DNA of 64,000 nt from Allorhizobium sonneratiae (GCF_023700755.1 NZ_JAMKOJ010000005.1:1-64000); one strand, 5' to 3'; positions 35,990 to 48,139 are shown, counted from the stretch's first letter. The notes: generated by a model from the sequence alone, not told the origin. Program-made: numbers and translations.

Positions 35990-37204
35990 TCACGCCTTTT
36001 GCGGGCGCTCCGTCAGAATGAGCAGCAGCGATCCTAGCGGGAAACACAGACCCAGCCAGCAGGTGAGCGTCCAGCCGCCGCTGGCATAGGCCCAGCCACC
36101 GACAGCCGACCCCAAGGCGCCGCCGAGAAAGAAGGTGGCCATGTAGAGGCCGTTCAGCCGGCTGCGATGTTCCGGGGCCATTGAATAGATGATGCGCTGG
36201 CCGCTGACCAGATTGGCCTGTACGCCAAAATCCAGCAGAATGGCAGAGGCTGTCAGGGAGATCAGGCCGAAGACGGGCGAAAACGCCATGCTGATATGGG
36301 CGAGCAAAAAGGACAGGATGGCCAGCACCATGGCACCGATGGAAACGGCGCGGGTCAGGCCTTTGTCAGCCAGCCGCCCGGCAATCGGCGAGGCGATGGC
36401 GCCTGCTACGCCCGCCAGCGCAAACAGCGCGATGCCGTTCTGGCTCAGATGAAAAGCGCTGCCGGATAAAAGCAGCGGCGAGGTGGTCCAGAACAGGCTG
36501 AAGCCGCCGAACATGCCGGCCTGATAGAGGGCCCGCCGTTGCAGCACATGATTGGTGCGGGCGATATGGGCCATGGAGTGCAAGAGTTGCGCGTAGCCCA
36601 TCTGGCCATGTGGCTTCCTGCGCGGCAGGCTGACAGCGGTGAGGGCGACGAGGCCGATCATGGCAATGGCGGAAAGCCGATAGATCATTTCCCAGTTCGA
36701 TGCTTCGGCCACGAAACTGGCAACGGGCCGTGCCAGCATGATGCCGCAGAGCAGGCCGCTCATGACATTGCCGACGACGCGACCGCGCTTTTCCTCACTG
36801 GCCATGCTGGCGGCAAAGGGCACAAGCACTTGCGCGACGGTCGAGACAAGGCCGATGGCAAGACAGGCGAGAAGAAAAAGAAAAGCAGTTGTGGCAAGCG
36901 AGGCCGACCAGAGCGCGACAGCAGCAATGACCAGCATCGCAATGATCAGACGGCGGCTTTCCATAAGGTCGCCCAGCGGCACCAGCAGGATCAGCCCGAG
37001 GCAATAGCCGATCTGGGTGAGGGTGACGATCAGCCCCGTGGCGGCGGGGGTGAGGTGAAGATCGCTGGCGATCAATCCCGCCAGCGGCTGGCTGTAATAG
37101 AGATTGGCGGCGACGAGGCCGCAGGAAAGGGCAAAAATAAAGGTCAGCAGGGGCGAAAGCGCTTCGTCCGCGCCGTGCCTGAGCAAGGTCCGGGAAAGGG
37201 GCAT
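35990..37204 (-). CDS. MFS efflux transporter
   Basis: A 404-residue membrane protein with about twelve hydrophobic helices (for example LTFIFALSCGLVAANLYYSQPLAG and LLFLACLAIGLVSTVAQVLVPFAASM). GDLMESRRLI after helix 2 is the MFS signature loop. The pattern N-L-Y-Y-S-Q-P-L is typical of the YnfM/arabinose-efflux-like group, which exports drugs or metabolites. It lies downstream of and on the same strand as a TetR gene at 37254, with 49 bases between start and stop, so they may form an operon and be controlled by that TetR protein. The substrate is unknown. Confidence 0.9.
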   Translation of the reverse strand: MPLSRTLLRHGADEALSPLLTFIFALSCGLVAANLYYSQPLAGLIASDLHLTPAATGLIVTLTQIGYCLGLILLVPLGDLMESRRLIIAMLVIAAVALWSASLATTAFLFLLACLAIGLVSTVAQVLVPFAASMASEEKRGRVVGNVMSGLLCGIMLARPVASFVAEASNWEMIYRLSAIAMIGLVALTAVSLPRRKPHGQMGYAQLLHSMAHIARTNHVLQRRALYQAGMFGGFSLFWTTSPLLLSGSAFHLSQNGIALFALAGVAGAIASPIAGRLADKGLTRAVSIGAMVLAILSFLLAHISMAFSPVFGLISLTASAILLDFGVQANLVSGQRIIYSMAPEHRSRLNGLYMATFFLGGALGSAVGGWAYASGGWTLTCWLGLCFPLGSLLLILTERPQKA

Positions 37205-37253
37205 CTCTTTTTCTTTCAGTTGGCCGGAGGGGAGGAGGTCTCCGGATGAAGGG

Positions 37254-37862
37254 TCAATTCAATAATGTCATTGCGGTGTCGACCACGGCCAGCATGGCCG
37301 CATGGCCGGGATCGGTCTTGCCCACCACGCGCATGCCCATGGTCAGGCATAAAAGCGTCATGCTCATTGTTTCTGCATCGATGTCTTGTCGGATCGAACC
37401 ATCTTCCTGGCCAAGCAGGATCATGCGCTTCAGCCTGTCCCGGTTGGCCTCAAAGGTTTTGGCGATATGCGCGCCCGCATCCGCATCGAGCAGGGAGAGG
37501 TCATTGGCGCCACCCACCACCAGACAGCCGCGCCTGCCCTCCTCGCCAAAGGAATGGTCGGCATAATGGTCGAGAATGCCGCGCAGCTTGTCCCGACCGG
37601 TTTTCAGGCCGGAAATGCGCGCCATGATCATCCGGTTGCGCTCAGACCAATACCGGTCGAAGGCCGCCAGAAACAGACCACGCTTGTCGCCATAGGCCTT
37701 GTAGAGGCTGCCCGCCGTCAATCCTGTCGCCTCGACCAGATCACTGATGGCGGCAGCCTGATAGCCACGTTCGGAAAAGACTTTCAGAGCCGCATCGAGC
37801 ATCTGATCCGGGTCGAATTCGCGTGGGCGGCCGGGGCTGCGTTTTGTTTTGATATCCGTCAT
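37254..37862 (-). CDS. TetR-family repressor
   Basis: A 202-residue regulator. The N-terminal helix-turn-helix reads FDPDQMLDAALKVFSERGYQAAAISDLVEATGLTAGSLYKAYGDKRGLFLAAFDRY, a textbook TetR domain. The remainder is an all-helical ligand domain with a CLVVGGANDLSLLDADAG segment and LLCLTMGMRVVGKTDPG. It is followed on the same strand by the MFS exporter, which it probably regulates. No operator was identified by eye upstream. Confidence 0.93.
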   Translation of the reverse strand: MTDIKTKRSPGRPREFDPDQMLDAALKVFSERGYQAAAISDLVEATGLTAGSLYKAYGDKRGLFLAAFDRYWSERNRMIMARISGLKTGRDKLRGILDHYADHSFGEEGRRGCLVVGGANDLSLLDADAGAHIAKTFEANRDRLKRMILLGQEDGSIRQDIDAETMSMTLLCLTMGMRVVGKTDPGHAAMLAVVDTAMTLLN

Positions 37863-37954
37863 GGGAGATTAAATAGGATATGATCGTTTCCAAATCAAGC
37901 AAAAAATCAGCGGCCCCTCCAGGTCGCTGAAAAATCTCAAGAAAACTGATTGGA

Positions 37955-38677
37955 TCAGGCCGATTTTTTCAATGCTGTCTGGCTGAGGGAAAATTCGACA
38001 GCCGCCTGACAATGTATTGTTGTGGAATCGAAACCAGGCAGAACCAGCGCGTTCGGGTCGAGCAGCAGGCAGATTTCCGTACAGCCGAGAATGACGCAAT
38101 CGGCCCCTTCGGCTTTCGCCTTGTCGATCACGGTGAGGAAGGCATCGCGCGAGGTATCCTTGATCTCACCGGCGCAAAGTTCGTTGAAGATCACGTCATG
38201 CACCATCTGCCGGTCTGCGGCATCCGGCACCATCGGATCAAGCCCCAATCCGCGCATACGATCGGTATAGAACCCGTGTTCCATCGTGTATTTCGTCGCC
38301 AGCAGCAGAGGACGAGCGTACCCGGCCTGTTTGATGGCGGCAGCCGTTTCATCGACGATATGGATCAGCGGAACCCGCACCCGTTTCGCCACGGCATCGG
38401 CAATCAGATGCATGGTATTGGTGCAGATCAGCACGCAGTCGGCGCCGGCGCGCTCCAATGCGGCAGCAGCGTCGCCCAGCGCCTTTTCCGCCAGATCCCA
38501 GCGGCCCGCTTTCTGCAGGGCGACGATTTCGGCAAAATTCACTGAGCGCATGACGAGATCGGCAGAAGAAAGACCGCCGCACTGTTTGCGCACCGCCTCA
38601 TTGATCAGGCGATAATAGACCGCCGAGCTTTCAAAACTCATACCACCGATCAGACCGATCATCCGCATTTTGCTCAT
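37955..38677 (-). CDS. aspartate/glutamate racemase-family protein
   Basis: A 240-residue enzyme. IGLIGGMSFESSAVYYRLINEAV at the N-terminus, DCVLICTNTMHLIAD (first catalytic cysteine, C82 or so) and CVILGCTEICLLLD (second catalytic cysteine) show the two-cysteine racemase active site. Relatives act on aspartate, glutamate or other amino acids with broad range. The open frame upstream to 38956 has no coding character; MSKMRMIG is the natural start. It is divergent from an Lrp-family gene at 38841, so its substrate is probably an amino acid that this regulator senses. Confidence 0.88.
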   Translation of the reverse strand: MSKMRMIGLIGGMSFESSAVYYRLINEAVRKQCGGLSSADLVMRSVNFAEIVALQKAGRWDLAEKALGDAAAALERAGADCVLICTNTMHLIADAVAKRVRVPLIHIVDETAAAIKQAGYARPLLLATKYTMEHGFYTDRMRGLGLDPMVPDAADRQMVHDVIFNELCAGEIKDTSRDAFLTVIDKAKAEGADCVILGCTEICLLLDPNALVLPGFDSTTIHCQAAVEFSLSQTALKKSA

Positions 38678-38840
38678 CCCGTCATGCTGTTGATGTGATG
38701 CCTTCATAGTGCAGCAAAGAGGAAGCAGGCGGTGTGCAAACTTGCCAGAATTTTGCGTGTTATGCGCATCTCCATTGCGCAGAAAAATTCTTCTGTGCAC
38801 AATAGATGCGTTAAAGGTGAGATTTTTCGGAGAGACGCGC

Positions 38841-39305
38841 GTGCTGGACGAAAGAGACCGGAAGATTCTGGACTGTCTGCAACGGGATGCAACCCAGCCG
38901 GTGGCGGAACTGGCCGATAAGGTGGCGCTGTCGGCTTCCGCCTGCTCGCGGCGCATTCAGCGGCTGGAGGAGGCGGGCTATATCGAGCGGCGGATTGCCG
39001 TGTTGAACCGCGACAGGATCGGCGTACCGACCACTGTTTACGCGCTCGTCAAGACCGCCCATCACAGCGACGAATGGACGGAGGAGTTTCGCCGGGCCAT
39101 CAGCGATATTTCCGAAATCGTCGAGGCGCACCGGTTGACCGGGCACCACGATTATATCCTCAAAATCGTGCTGCCGCGGGTGGAGCATTACGATGTCGTC
39201 TATCGCAGGCTGGTGCGCCGCATCGAGCTTTTTGACGTGTCCGCCTCGATTTCCATGGAAACGATGAAAAGCGGCAGCGCGGTGCCGGTGGATTACGCAT
39301 CATGA
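38841..39305 (+). CDS. Lrp/AsnC-family regulator
   Basis: A 154-residue protein starting at GTG with GGAGAG about six bases before it. Residues 1-50 read VLDERDRKILDCLQRDATQPVAELADKVALSASACSRRIQRLEEAGYIERR, the AsnC-type DNA-binding domain. Residues ~60-150 form the RAM ligand domain (EAHRLTGHHDYILKIVLPRVEHYD). It lies 164 bases from, and divergent to, the amino-acid racemase gene, a typical arrangement for a local activator or repressor that responds to an amino acid. An open frame upstream to 38709 lacks coding signal. Confidence 0.92.
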   Translation: MLDERDRKILDCLQRDATQPVAELADKVALSASACSRRIQRLEEAGYIERRIAVLNRDRIGVPTTVYALVKTAHHSDEWTEEFRRAISDISEIVEAHRLTGHHDYILKIVLPRVEHYDVVYRRLVRRIELFDVSASISMETMKSGSAVPVDYAS

Positions 39306-39308
39306 CCT

Positions 39309-39692
39309 TTATTGCGGCGCGCCGAGCGTTGTATCCGTCTGACATTGTTTGAGCGGCAATTGCTGGAAACTGTAGATGGCGGTAATGCGCTGCACCCCGT
39401 TTTCCGTCAGCGTATCCACTTTCATGCAGGCGCAGGCATAGCCGTAATCGCCGTTGGTGCGCACATATTGGCCGGTAGAGAGATCGCCGATCTTGTCCAT
39501 GCCATCCGGTTCATCCGGTGATCCCTGGGTGAGAATGGTCCAGCTGCCTTGCGCGTCGTTCAGCCAGTAATTGCCCGGTGTCGGATTGACGATCCAGCCG
39601 CAGCGTTTTTGCGGTGCAGCCTGTCCCTGTGTCGTGAAAAGCGCAAGGGCCGGGGCAAAGGCAAGCGTGGCGATCAGAAAACGGAAGCGCAT
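39309..39692 (-). CDS. secreted DUF4087 protein
   Basis: A 127-residue protein with a signal peptide (MRFRFLIATLAFAPALALFTTQGQAAP, cleavage after QAA likely). The mature part, with RCGWIVNPTPGNYWLNDAQGSW, DGMDKIGD and YGYACACMKV, matches DUF4087. The cysteines in RCGW, ACACM and KQCQT suggest disulfides in the periplasm. AAGGAGATGAC before the ATG fixes the start. The function is not known. It is separated from the preceding Lrp gene by three bases on the opposite strand. Confidence 0.8.
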   Translation of the reverse strand: MRFRFLIATLAFAPALALFTTQGQAAPQKRCGWIVNPTPGNYWLNDAQGSWTILTQGSPDEPDGMDKIGDLSTGQYVRTNGDYGYACACMKVDTLTENGVQRITAIYSFQQLPLKQCQTDTTLGAPQ

Positions 39693-39810
39693 GTCATCTC
39701 CTTTCGTCTTTTGGTTTTGGCATCCCCATTGGTCTGTCGGCCATGATGGCGCCAAACGGATTCTTTTCATTTAAAGCAAACTCCTGCTTGACGGGGAAAT
39801 CGATTCCGCG

Positions 39811-39839
39811 TTAACAAGAACCGTACCGTACGGTACTTT
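39811..39839 (+). promoter_or_regulatory. tetR promoter with embedded palindromic operator
   Basis: TTAACA (39811-39816) and TACTTT (39834-39839) are 17 bases apart. The perfect 14-bp palindrome gtaccgtacggtac (39823-39836) sits between and over the -10. This is an ideal autoregulatory TetR operator for the gene at 39856. Confidence 0.72.
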
Positions 39840-39855
39840 CTTTGGGAGCGATCCG

Positions 39856-40494
39856 GTGACGACAGAAACCATGAACACGGCGGAATTTTCAGCCCGGCAG
39901 AGCGCCGTTCTGACGGAAGCGCTGCGTCTTCTGGTGGAGGGCGGCGACAAGGCGCTGACCACGGCTGGTCTGGCGCGTGCGGCCAACTGCTCCAAGGAAA
40001 GCCTGTATAAATGGTTTGGCGACCGCGACGGTCTGCTTTCGGCGATGATTTCGTTTCAGGCGAGCAAAGTACGCACCTTTGAGCGTGCGGGCGAACGGCT
40101 GACGGCCCAGAGCCTGACAGAGCATCTGGAAGTTTTCGGCTGCGATCTTCTGGAGGTGCTCGCCGGTGAGGTGTCGCTGGCGCTGAACCGTCTTGCCATC
40201 GGCCAGACCAGCCGCGACGGCTCCAAGCTTGGCCAGATGCTGTTGGAGCGCGGCCGCCGTCAGATCGACCGACGCGCCCGCGCCCTGCTTGATGCCGGTC
40301 GCCGCGACGGTTTCCTGCGCTTTGACGATGGCGAGGAGGCCTATCGCACGCTTTACGGTCTGATCGTCTCGGATCAGCATGTGCGGATGCTGCTTGGCGA
40401 AAAGCCAGACAGCCGAAAATTTCCAGCGCGCGCCCGCAAGGCGGTTGCCGCTTTTTTGATGTTGCATGGAACGGAAAAAGCCGCTCCGGCATGA
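39856..40494 (+). CDS. TetR/AcrR-family regulator
   Basis: A 212-residue protein starting at GTG, with an ATG five codons later as an alternative. The HTH reads VLTEALRLLVEGGDKALTTAGLARAANCSKESLYKWFGDRDGLLSAMI. The rest is a helical ligand domain resembling AcrR-C members with QTSRDGSKLGQMLLERGRRQ. A palindrome in its promoter suggests self-repression. ilvC follows on the same strand after 73 bases, but its target is not clear; a link to ilvC is possible but not shown. Confidence 0.9.
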   Translation: MTTETMNTAEFSARQSAVLTEALRLLVEGGDKALTTAGLARAANCSKESLYKWFGDRDGLLSAMISFQASKVRTFERAGERLTAQSLTEHLEVFGCDLLEVLAGEVSLALNRLAIGQTSRDGSKLGQMLLERGRRQIDRRARALLDAGRRDGFLRFDDGEEAYRTLYGLIVSDQHVRMLLGEKPDSRKFPARARKAVAAFLMLHGTEKAAPA

Positions 40495-40552
40495 GACCGT
40501 CATTCTGACGGTCACTGCTCTTCACTCGTTCACAAACACGGACATAGCATAG

Positions 40553-41587
<1,035 letters not shown>

Positions 41588-41639
41588 CAGCGGCTTGCCG
41601 ACCCCCGCTTCATGCTGGCACGCCTTCGGCGATGCGGGA

Positions 41640-41693
41640 GATCGGCAAGAACAAACTCGTCGACAAGGCCCGCAACGAACAGCGGCTTGCCGA
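41640..41693 (+). repeat. duplicated 3' end of ilvC
   Basis: This 54-base segment repeats 41548-41601, the last codons of ilvC plus 14 bases beyond the stop, at an offset of 92 bases with only one mismatch within it (TAA stop to GAA). The repeat looks like a recent local duplication. Confidence 0.85.
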
Positions 41694-41757
41694 TCCTCTT
41701 TTGCTTTTTGCGTATCTCAGAGGGCAGGGATCGGCAGCATTGAAATGGAAAAACTGG

Positions 41758-42642
41758 CTATCCGGCCAGTTTTTCCTGAATGGCAGCCTCGAAGGCTTCG
41801 AGGCTGGGCAAATAGCGCAGACCTTCGCTGGCCTGTTCCCCGGTCCAGGCCGGTCCGCCGATCCAGATTTCGGTCCTGTCAGAAACGCTCTGACGAATAT
41901 GCGATATCAGGTTGACCACATGGGCAGGTTTTCCCACAGTGGCCGCAAGACAGACGATATCGGCGTCTGCTTTTGCCGCCGCATCGGCAATATCTTGAGC
42001 CGGCATGTCGGGACCGAGATAAAGCGTGTGGACACCGTGTGCCAAGGCCAGCACTGTTGCAATCAGCACGCCCATTTCATGCATTTCACCTTCAGCCGTG
42101 CAAAATACAATGCGAAGCCGCCGGTGTGGGGCGGGCATTAATTTCATGCTGTTGCCAAGCAGCCAGCGGATCGAGGCGGAGACAAGATGTTCGCTGGCGA
42201 CGCTCATCGATTTATTGGCCCAGCGTCTGCCGACTTCCCGCATGAGCGGCAGAACGATCTGCCGTGAAAAATCCACCGGGCCCAGGGTGAGGAAATGGGC
42301 ATTCAAGATACGGTCCATTTCCACATTATCGAGACTTTCAATGGCGCTCAAAAGTGGGCCGAAGCTTTCCACCTGGCCTCTTTCGCTCAGCATGGCGCGC
42401 AAGGCGTTCTGATCAAGATGCGCGATCTTGCCGATGCGGTGACCCGAATCCGTCAATAGTTTGAGCAGTCGAAGGCGCATAACCTCTTCGCGGCTATAAC
42501 GTCGACGGCCAGTTTCGGATCGTTCCGGTGATACAAGGCCAAAACGGCGCTCCCAGGCATGAAGAACCAACTTGGAGAGTCCCGTAAATTCCATGGTTTC
42601 CCTTAGGGTGAAAAACTCTCGCGATGGCGGTGTCCTGTCCAT
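41758..42642 (-). CDS. MerR-type regulator with cobalamin-binding domain (CarH/LitR-like)
   Basis: A 294-residue protein. Residues ~10-78 form the MerR winged helix (FTLRETMEFTGLSKLVLHAWERRFGLVSPERSETGRRRYSREEV). A four-helix cap carries W141 and E151-H152, the exact W-x9-EH motif of CarH/LitR that holds adenosylcobalamin. The B12 domain has EMHEMG (186-191, with H188), AAT in place of SxT near 233, and IGGPAW near 261. This is the layout of light-sensing or B12-sensing repressors. No photolyase or carotenoid gene is next to it. The convergent neighbour is ilvC with its duplicated end. Confidence 0.88.
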   Translation of the reverse strand: MDRTPPSREFFTLRETMEFTGLSKLVLHAWERRFGLVSPERSETGRRRYSREEVMRLRLLKLLTDSGHRIGKIAHLDQNALRAMLSERGQVESFGPLLSAIESLDNVEMDRILNAHFLTLGPVDFSRQIVLPLMREVGRRWANKSMSVASEHLVSASIRWLLGNSMKLMPAPHRRLRIVFCTAEGEMHEMGVLIATVLALAHGVHTLYLGPDMPAQDIADAAAKADADIVCLAATVGKPAHVVNLISHIRQSVSDRTEIWIGGPAWTGEQASEGLRYLPSLEAFEAAIQEKLAG

Positions 42643-44896
<2,254 letters not shown>

Positions 44897-45150
44897 AGCC
44901 TGACAGCAGTGCCCCGCCATTTTGTTGATCCGGACCCCGGGCAAAACCAGGTGGCTGCTTCGGGTTATGTCATAAGATTGCAGTGCAGTATGGACATGAT
45001 TGTGCTACTGCGGATTTACCCCTGAACGCGGAATCGATGTCGTGGGGAAATGCGCAGCAGAATGCAAAATCTTACAGTGTCCCTTGCGCGTCTTGCAAAA
45101 AAACGCTGGCACTTTAAGTGTTTGCCAGCCGGAATGCAGGAGATCGAGTG

Positions 45151-45909
45151 ATGGCGCCCTTTACGCACCGTAACGTTCTGGAGACGAAGGCCGCAGACGA
45201 TCATCAGCACTGGCCGCAGGATAATGACGTTTTCAAACTTCACCGTCTTGAGTTGTCGATATCGACGGATGAGCATCCCTTTCATCGCGATCATGCCGAT
45301 GCTGCACGCCGCAACTGGGTCACTGAAGTTGCGGCCAAGCCCGCGCTTTTCGATGGAAAGTTGATCCTGTTCAACAGCCTGACCATAAGTGAGGGGGAGA
45401 TTGAGGGGGTCGGACATGTCATTCCCTATTCCACCTATCTTTTCTGGCGAAAGCAGCCCGCGCCCTCAAGCGGCTATCATCTCTTTGGTTTTCCCGTGAT
45501 CATGTCCAGCGACGGTGCATTGATTGCCGTGGAAATGGCCTCTCATACCGCCAATGCTGGCATGGTCTATTGTCCGGCGGGTTCTCTCGATCCCAGCGAT
45601 ATCGTTGCAGGACGGGTGGATGTAGAGGCGAATATGCGGCGTGAAGTGAAAGAGGAGACAGGGCTCGATCTTGTCGGTGCCCGTGTCGATCCGTTTCTTT
45701 ATGCCTATCGCAGGGGCAGACGTGTGACGGTGTTCCGGCGCTTTGACCTGCCTTTGACGAGCGAGGAAATTTTCGCGCGGATTACTACTCATATGGAAAC
45801 CGATCATGAGCAGGAAATTGCAAGGCCGCTTGCCATTCGCGGCGCTGATCCTCATGCCCATCCTTACAACCCGGCTATGTATCCCCTGCTTGATTACCTG
45901 TTCGGGTGA
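45151..45909 (+). CDS. Nudix hydrolase-like protein
   Basis: A 252-residue protein. The Nudix box is modified: YCPAGSLDPSDIVAGRVDVEANMRREVKEETGLDL keeps REVKEETGLDL but has a longer spacer after the glycine than the usual GX5EX7REUXEEXGU. The preceding ~110 residues (including FGFPVIMSSDGALIAVEM) and the final TPRPLAIRGAD-like stretch are family-specific. It may hydrolyse a nucleoside diphosphate derivative or be catalytically altered. AGGAG eight bases before the ATG fixes the start; an 11-codon extension is open but lacks a site. Confidence 0.8.
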   Translation: MAPFTHRNVLETKAADDHQHWPQDNDVFKLHRLELSISTDEHPFHRDHADAARRNWVTEVAAKPALFDGKLILFNSLTISEGEIEGVGHVIPYSTYLFWRKQPAPSSGYHLFGFPVIMSSDGALIAVEMASHTANAGMVYCPAGSLDPSDIVAGRVDVEANMRREVKEETGLDLVGARVDPFLYAYRRGRRVTVFRRFDLPLTSEEIFARITTHMETDHEQEIARPLAIRGADPHAHPYNPAMYPLLDYLFG

Positions 45910-46469
45910 AAATGGGCGTCTCCTTGTCCAGCTTGTCGTGCGAACATGATCGCCAAAGCTTGTTGAAAAATACCCCGCCTCGCCGGGGCGAGAGCGGGGC
46001 AAGGTGGGCGCATGATCGCAAACGCGGGAGGATGACGTTTTCGACAGTGTCTGCGCCGGGAACAACCGGATATGAACGTTTCAACGCCCTGCCGCCTCGT
46101 ATAATGCCGGACAGGTCGATACGGATGTGCAGCATCATGCTTTTCAGCAAACGCATCATGCTGGTATGGGCGTAAAGCGAAAATTTTTAAGCGCGTATCG
46201 GTGCGATAAACTCAAACACGAAGGGACGCTACTCAGGCATATTGTCCAGATCACGTGCGGCGAACATGCGTTCACCGAATGTGTTCCAGAAATTGTTTGA
46301 GGCAATTCCTGACGCGAAACCGGACTCCACTTTCGCTAGAGTGGGCCTGTCCTGATTTCTTTCATTGATTGTATTTCTGTTTTATGCAGAAATAAACTAC
46401 AAGATTTTATCGATTATTTTATCTGTTGCGTCTGTTATCGCTGAAACACATGCGCCACACGTAGAGCGA
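45910..46469. other. intergenic region with GC-rich hairpin
   Basis: About 560 bases without a supportable gene. A nearly perfect 12-bp hairpin, ccccgcctcgcc with ggcgag-a-gcgggg (45973-45999), lies near the Nudix gene and may end its transcript, though no T run follows. The remaining sequence is unremarkable. Confidence 0.5.
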
Positions 46470-47111
46470 TTATCCGGACACGCCATAAAGCTGCTGAAAG
46501 CGGTATTTCAGCAGGCGCATGAGCCGGGCATCATAATTGATGGCCTCAATCCGGTCGAAGCGCAGTTGATCCTCATCCTGTTCTTCACTGACCTTGTCCG
46601 TTACGGCGACGATTTTTTTCTGCAATGCCTGACAGTTTGGGTAGGAGGACAGGGCCATCAGACGGCGGTCGAGATCGCGGGCGTGTTGCACGGCGATTTC
46701 GGCATGGCGGGCCTCGTGCCGGCGGATGTCGTAATAGATCGTGTCCCAGACCAGCGCCAGATTGCGTGAGGCATGGCGGCGGTTGATCCAGCGCGGGATG
46801 ATGATCTCGATGGACACGGTGACGCGAGATCTGCCGATTTTGCAGCTGTCAGGCGTCCTGACATAGGTGAGGGTGCCGCCAAAGCGGATGCGCGCCGCAC
46901 CGGGATGTCGCCCGGCTGAATTGCTGGTATGGGGTCCCTTACTCTCCAGTTCCCGGTCGAGTTCTTCGGCTGTATGTCCGCCAATGCGAAAATAATGCAT
47001 GGATTTATGCACAATTGTCTGGGCATTGGCGCTGCCAGACAAGACATAGAGAGCGATCAGTGGCAGCAATGCGCGACTAAGATGTCTTGAAACCATTCCG
47101 GGGCGGCTCAT
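46470..47111 (-). CDS. exported DUF922 protein, putative zinc protease
   Basis: A 213-residue protein with a signal peptide (SRHLSRALLPLIALYVLSGSANAQ). The middle reads RRHEARHAEIAVQHARDLD, an HExxH-like zinc site (HEARH) typical of DUF922. It is likely periplasmic. The start is uncertain: an ATG 17 codons upstream abuts AAAGGAG with no spacing, and MVSRHLSR five codons later is also possible. The gene is divergent from folP. Confidence 0.75.
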   Translation of the reverse strand: MSRPGMVSRHLSRALLPLIALYVLSGSANAQTIVHKSMHYFRIGGHTAEELDRELESKGPHTSNSAGRHPGAARIRFGGTLTYVRTPDSCKIGRSRVTVSIEIIIPRWINRRHASRNLALVWDTIYYDIRRHEARHAEIAVQHARDLDRRLMALSSYPNCQALQKKIVAVTDKVSEEQDEDQLRFDRIEAINYDARLMRLLKYRFQQLYGVSG

Positions 47112-47275
47112 GCGATTGAATTTGAAAGTAGATTGCGGCAAAGAACCCGGAAGGTCAAACATCTCCTTTCAGGATGGTCAATAGTAGAGCGCCCGTCATC
47201 CTTTTGAAAGGCGGGAATCGTCTGTCTGATCTTTGGACAGCCGCATTTGAAAAGAAGTGTGAAGGACGGCATAAG

Positions 47276-48139
47276 ATGAGACAAAGGCTCTGGCGGCTGG
47301 CGCATGGACGCGAGATTGCGTTGGCAGAACGCTCCCGGATCATGGCAATTGTCAATGTCACGCCGGATTCCTTTTCCGATGGTGGACGCCATGCAACTCT
47401 GGAAGCCGCATTTCGCCATAGCCTTGGCTGTCTGGAAGACGGGGCCGATATTCTCGATATTGGTGGCGAATCGACGCGACCGGGCGCTTCGGATGTCAGC
47501 CCGGCAGAAGAGCAGGACCGGGTGCTACCGCTCGTCAGTCGTCTTTCAAAAGAAACCGATGCGCTGATCTCGATCGATACCTATCGGGCAGAGACCGCCG
47601 CTCTGGCGATCGCCGAGGGAGCCCATATCATCAACGATGTCTGGGGCCTGCAACGTGAGCCCGCCATCGCCGACGTTGCGGCGAAGACGGGTGCAGGGAT
47701 TTGCATCATGCATACCGGGCGAGGACGCACCCCGCTTTCTGATCCCATTGAGGATCAGCGGCAGTTTTTTGCTCGTTCGCTGGAGATTTGCAAACAGGCC
47801 GGTGTGAGGGCGGAAACAATCGTGCTCGATCCGGGATTTGGCTTCGGCAAGGAAACGGTTGAGGCGAATATGGCGCTCATGGCCCGTCTCGATGAACTTC
47901 AGGAATTGGGTTTTCCCTTGCTGGTCGGCACATCGCGCAAGCGGTTTCTGGGCGCGCTCACCGGGCGCGAACCGCAGGATCGGGACGTGGCCACGGCCGC
48001 AAGCTCGGTGCTGGGGCGCCTCAAGGGTGCAAGCCTTTTCAGGGTGCATGATGTGTGCAGTAATCGCGATGCTCTTGCCCTTGCCGATGCGATGGTGCAG
48101 ACAGGCTGTCTCAAACAGAAAGTGCCGGACCATGGCTGA
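47276..48139 (+). CDS. folP: dihydropteroate synthase
   Basis: A 287-residue TIM-barrel enzyme that joins 4-aminobenzoate to the pterin pyrophosphate in folate synthesis; the target of sulfonamides. Seen are AIVNVTPDSFSDGG (residues ~23-36), DIGGESTRPGA (~61-71), INDVWG, GICIMHTGRG, ETIVLDPGFGFGK and PLLVGTSRKRFLG. GAAGGA nine bases before the ATG supports the start; the frame upstream to 47174 lacks coding signal. It begins the folP-folB-folK operon and overlaps folB by 8 bases. Confidence 0.96.
   Translation: MRQRLWRLAHGREIALAERSRIMAIVNVTPDSFSDGGRHATLEAAFRHSLGCLEDGADILDIGGESTRPGASDVSPAEEQDRVLPLVSRLSKETDALISIDTYRAETAALAIAEGAHIINDVWGLQREPAIADVAAKTGAGICIMHTGRGRTPLSDPIEDQRQFFARSLEICKQAGVRAETIVLDPGFGFGKETVEANMALMARLDELQELGFPLLVGTSRKRFLGALTGREPQDRDVATAASSVLGRLKGASLFRVHDVCSNRDALALADAMVQTGCLKQKVPDHG

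Noticed and set aside
45906..46175. An 89-codon plus-strand frame overlapping the Nudix gene end.
   Set aside because: It runs through a strong hairpin and a GC-rich palindrome, has an uneven composition and no ribosome site.
46200..46380. A minus-strand stretch that reads like a protein C-terminus (SGIASNNFWNTFGERMFAARDL).
   Set aside because: The frame is closed upstream by a stop at about 46383 and has no usable start codon, so it is at most a pseudogene fragment; the match to any family is not clear.
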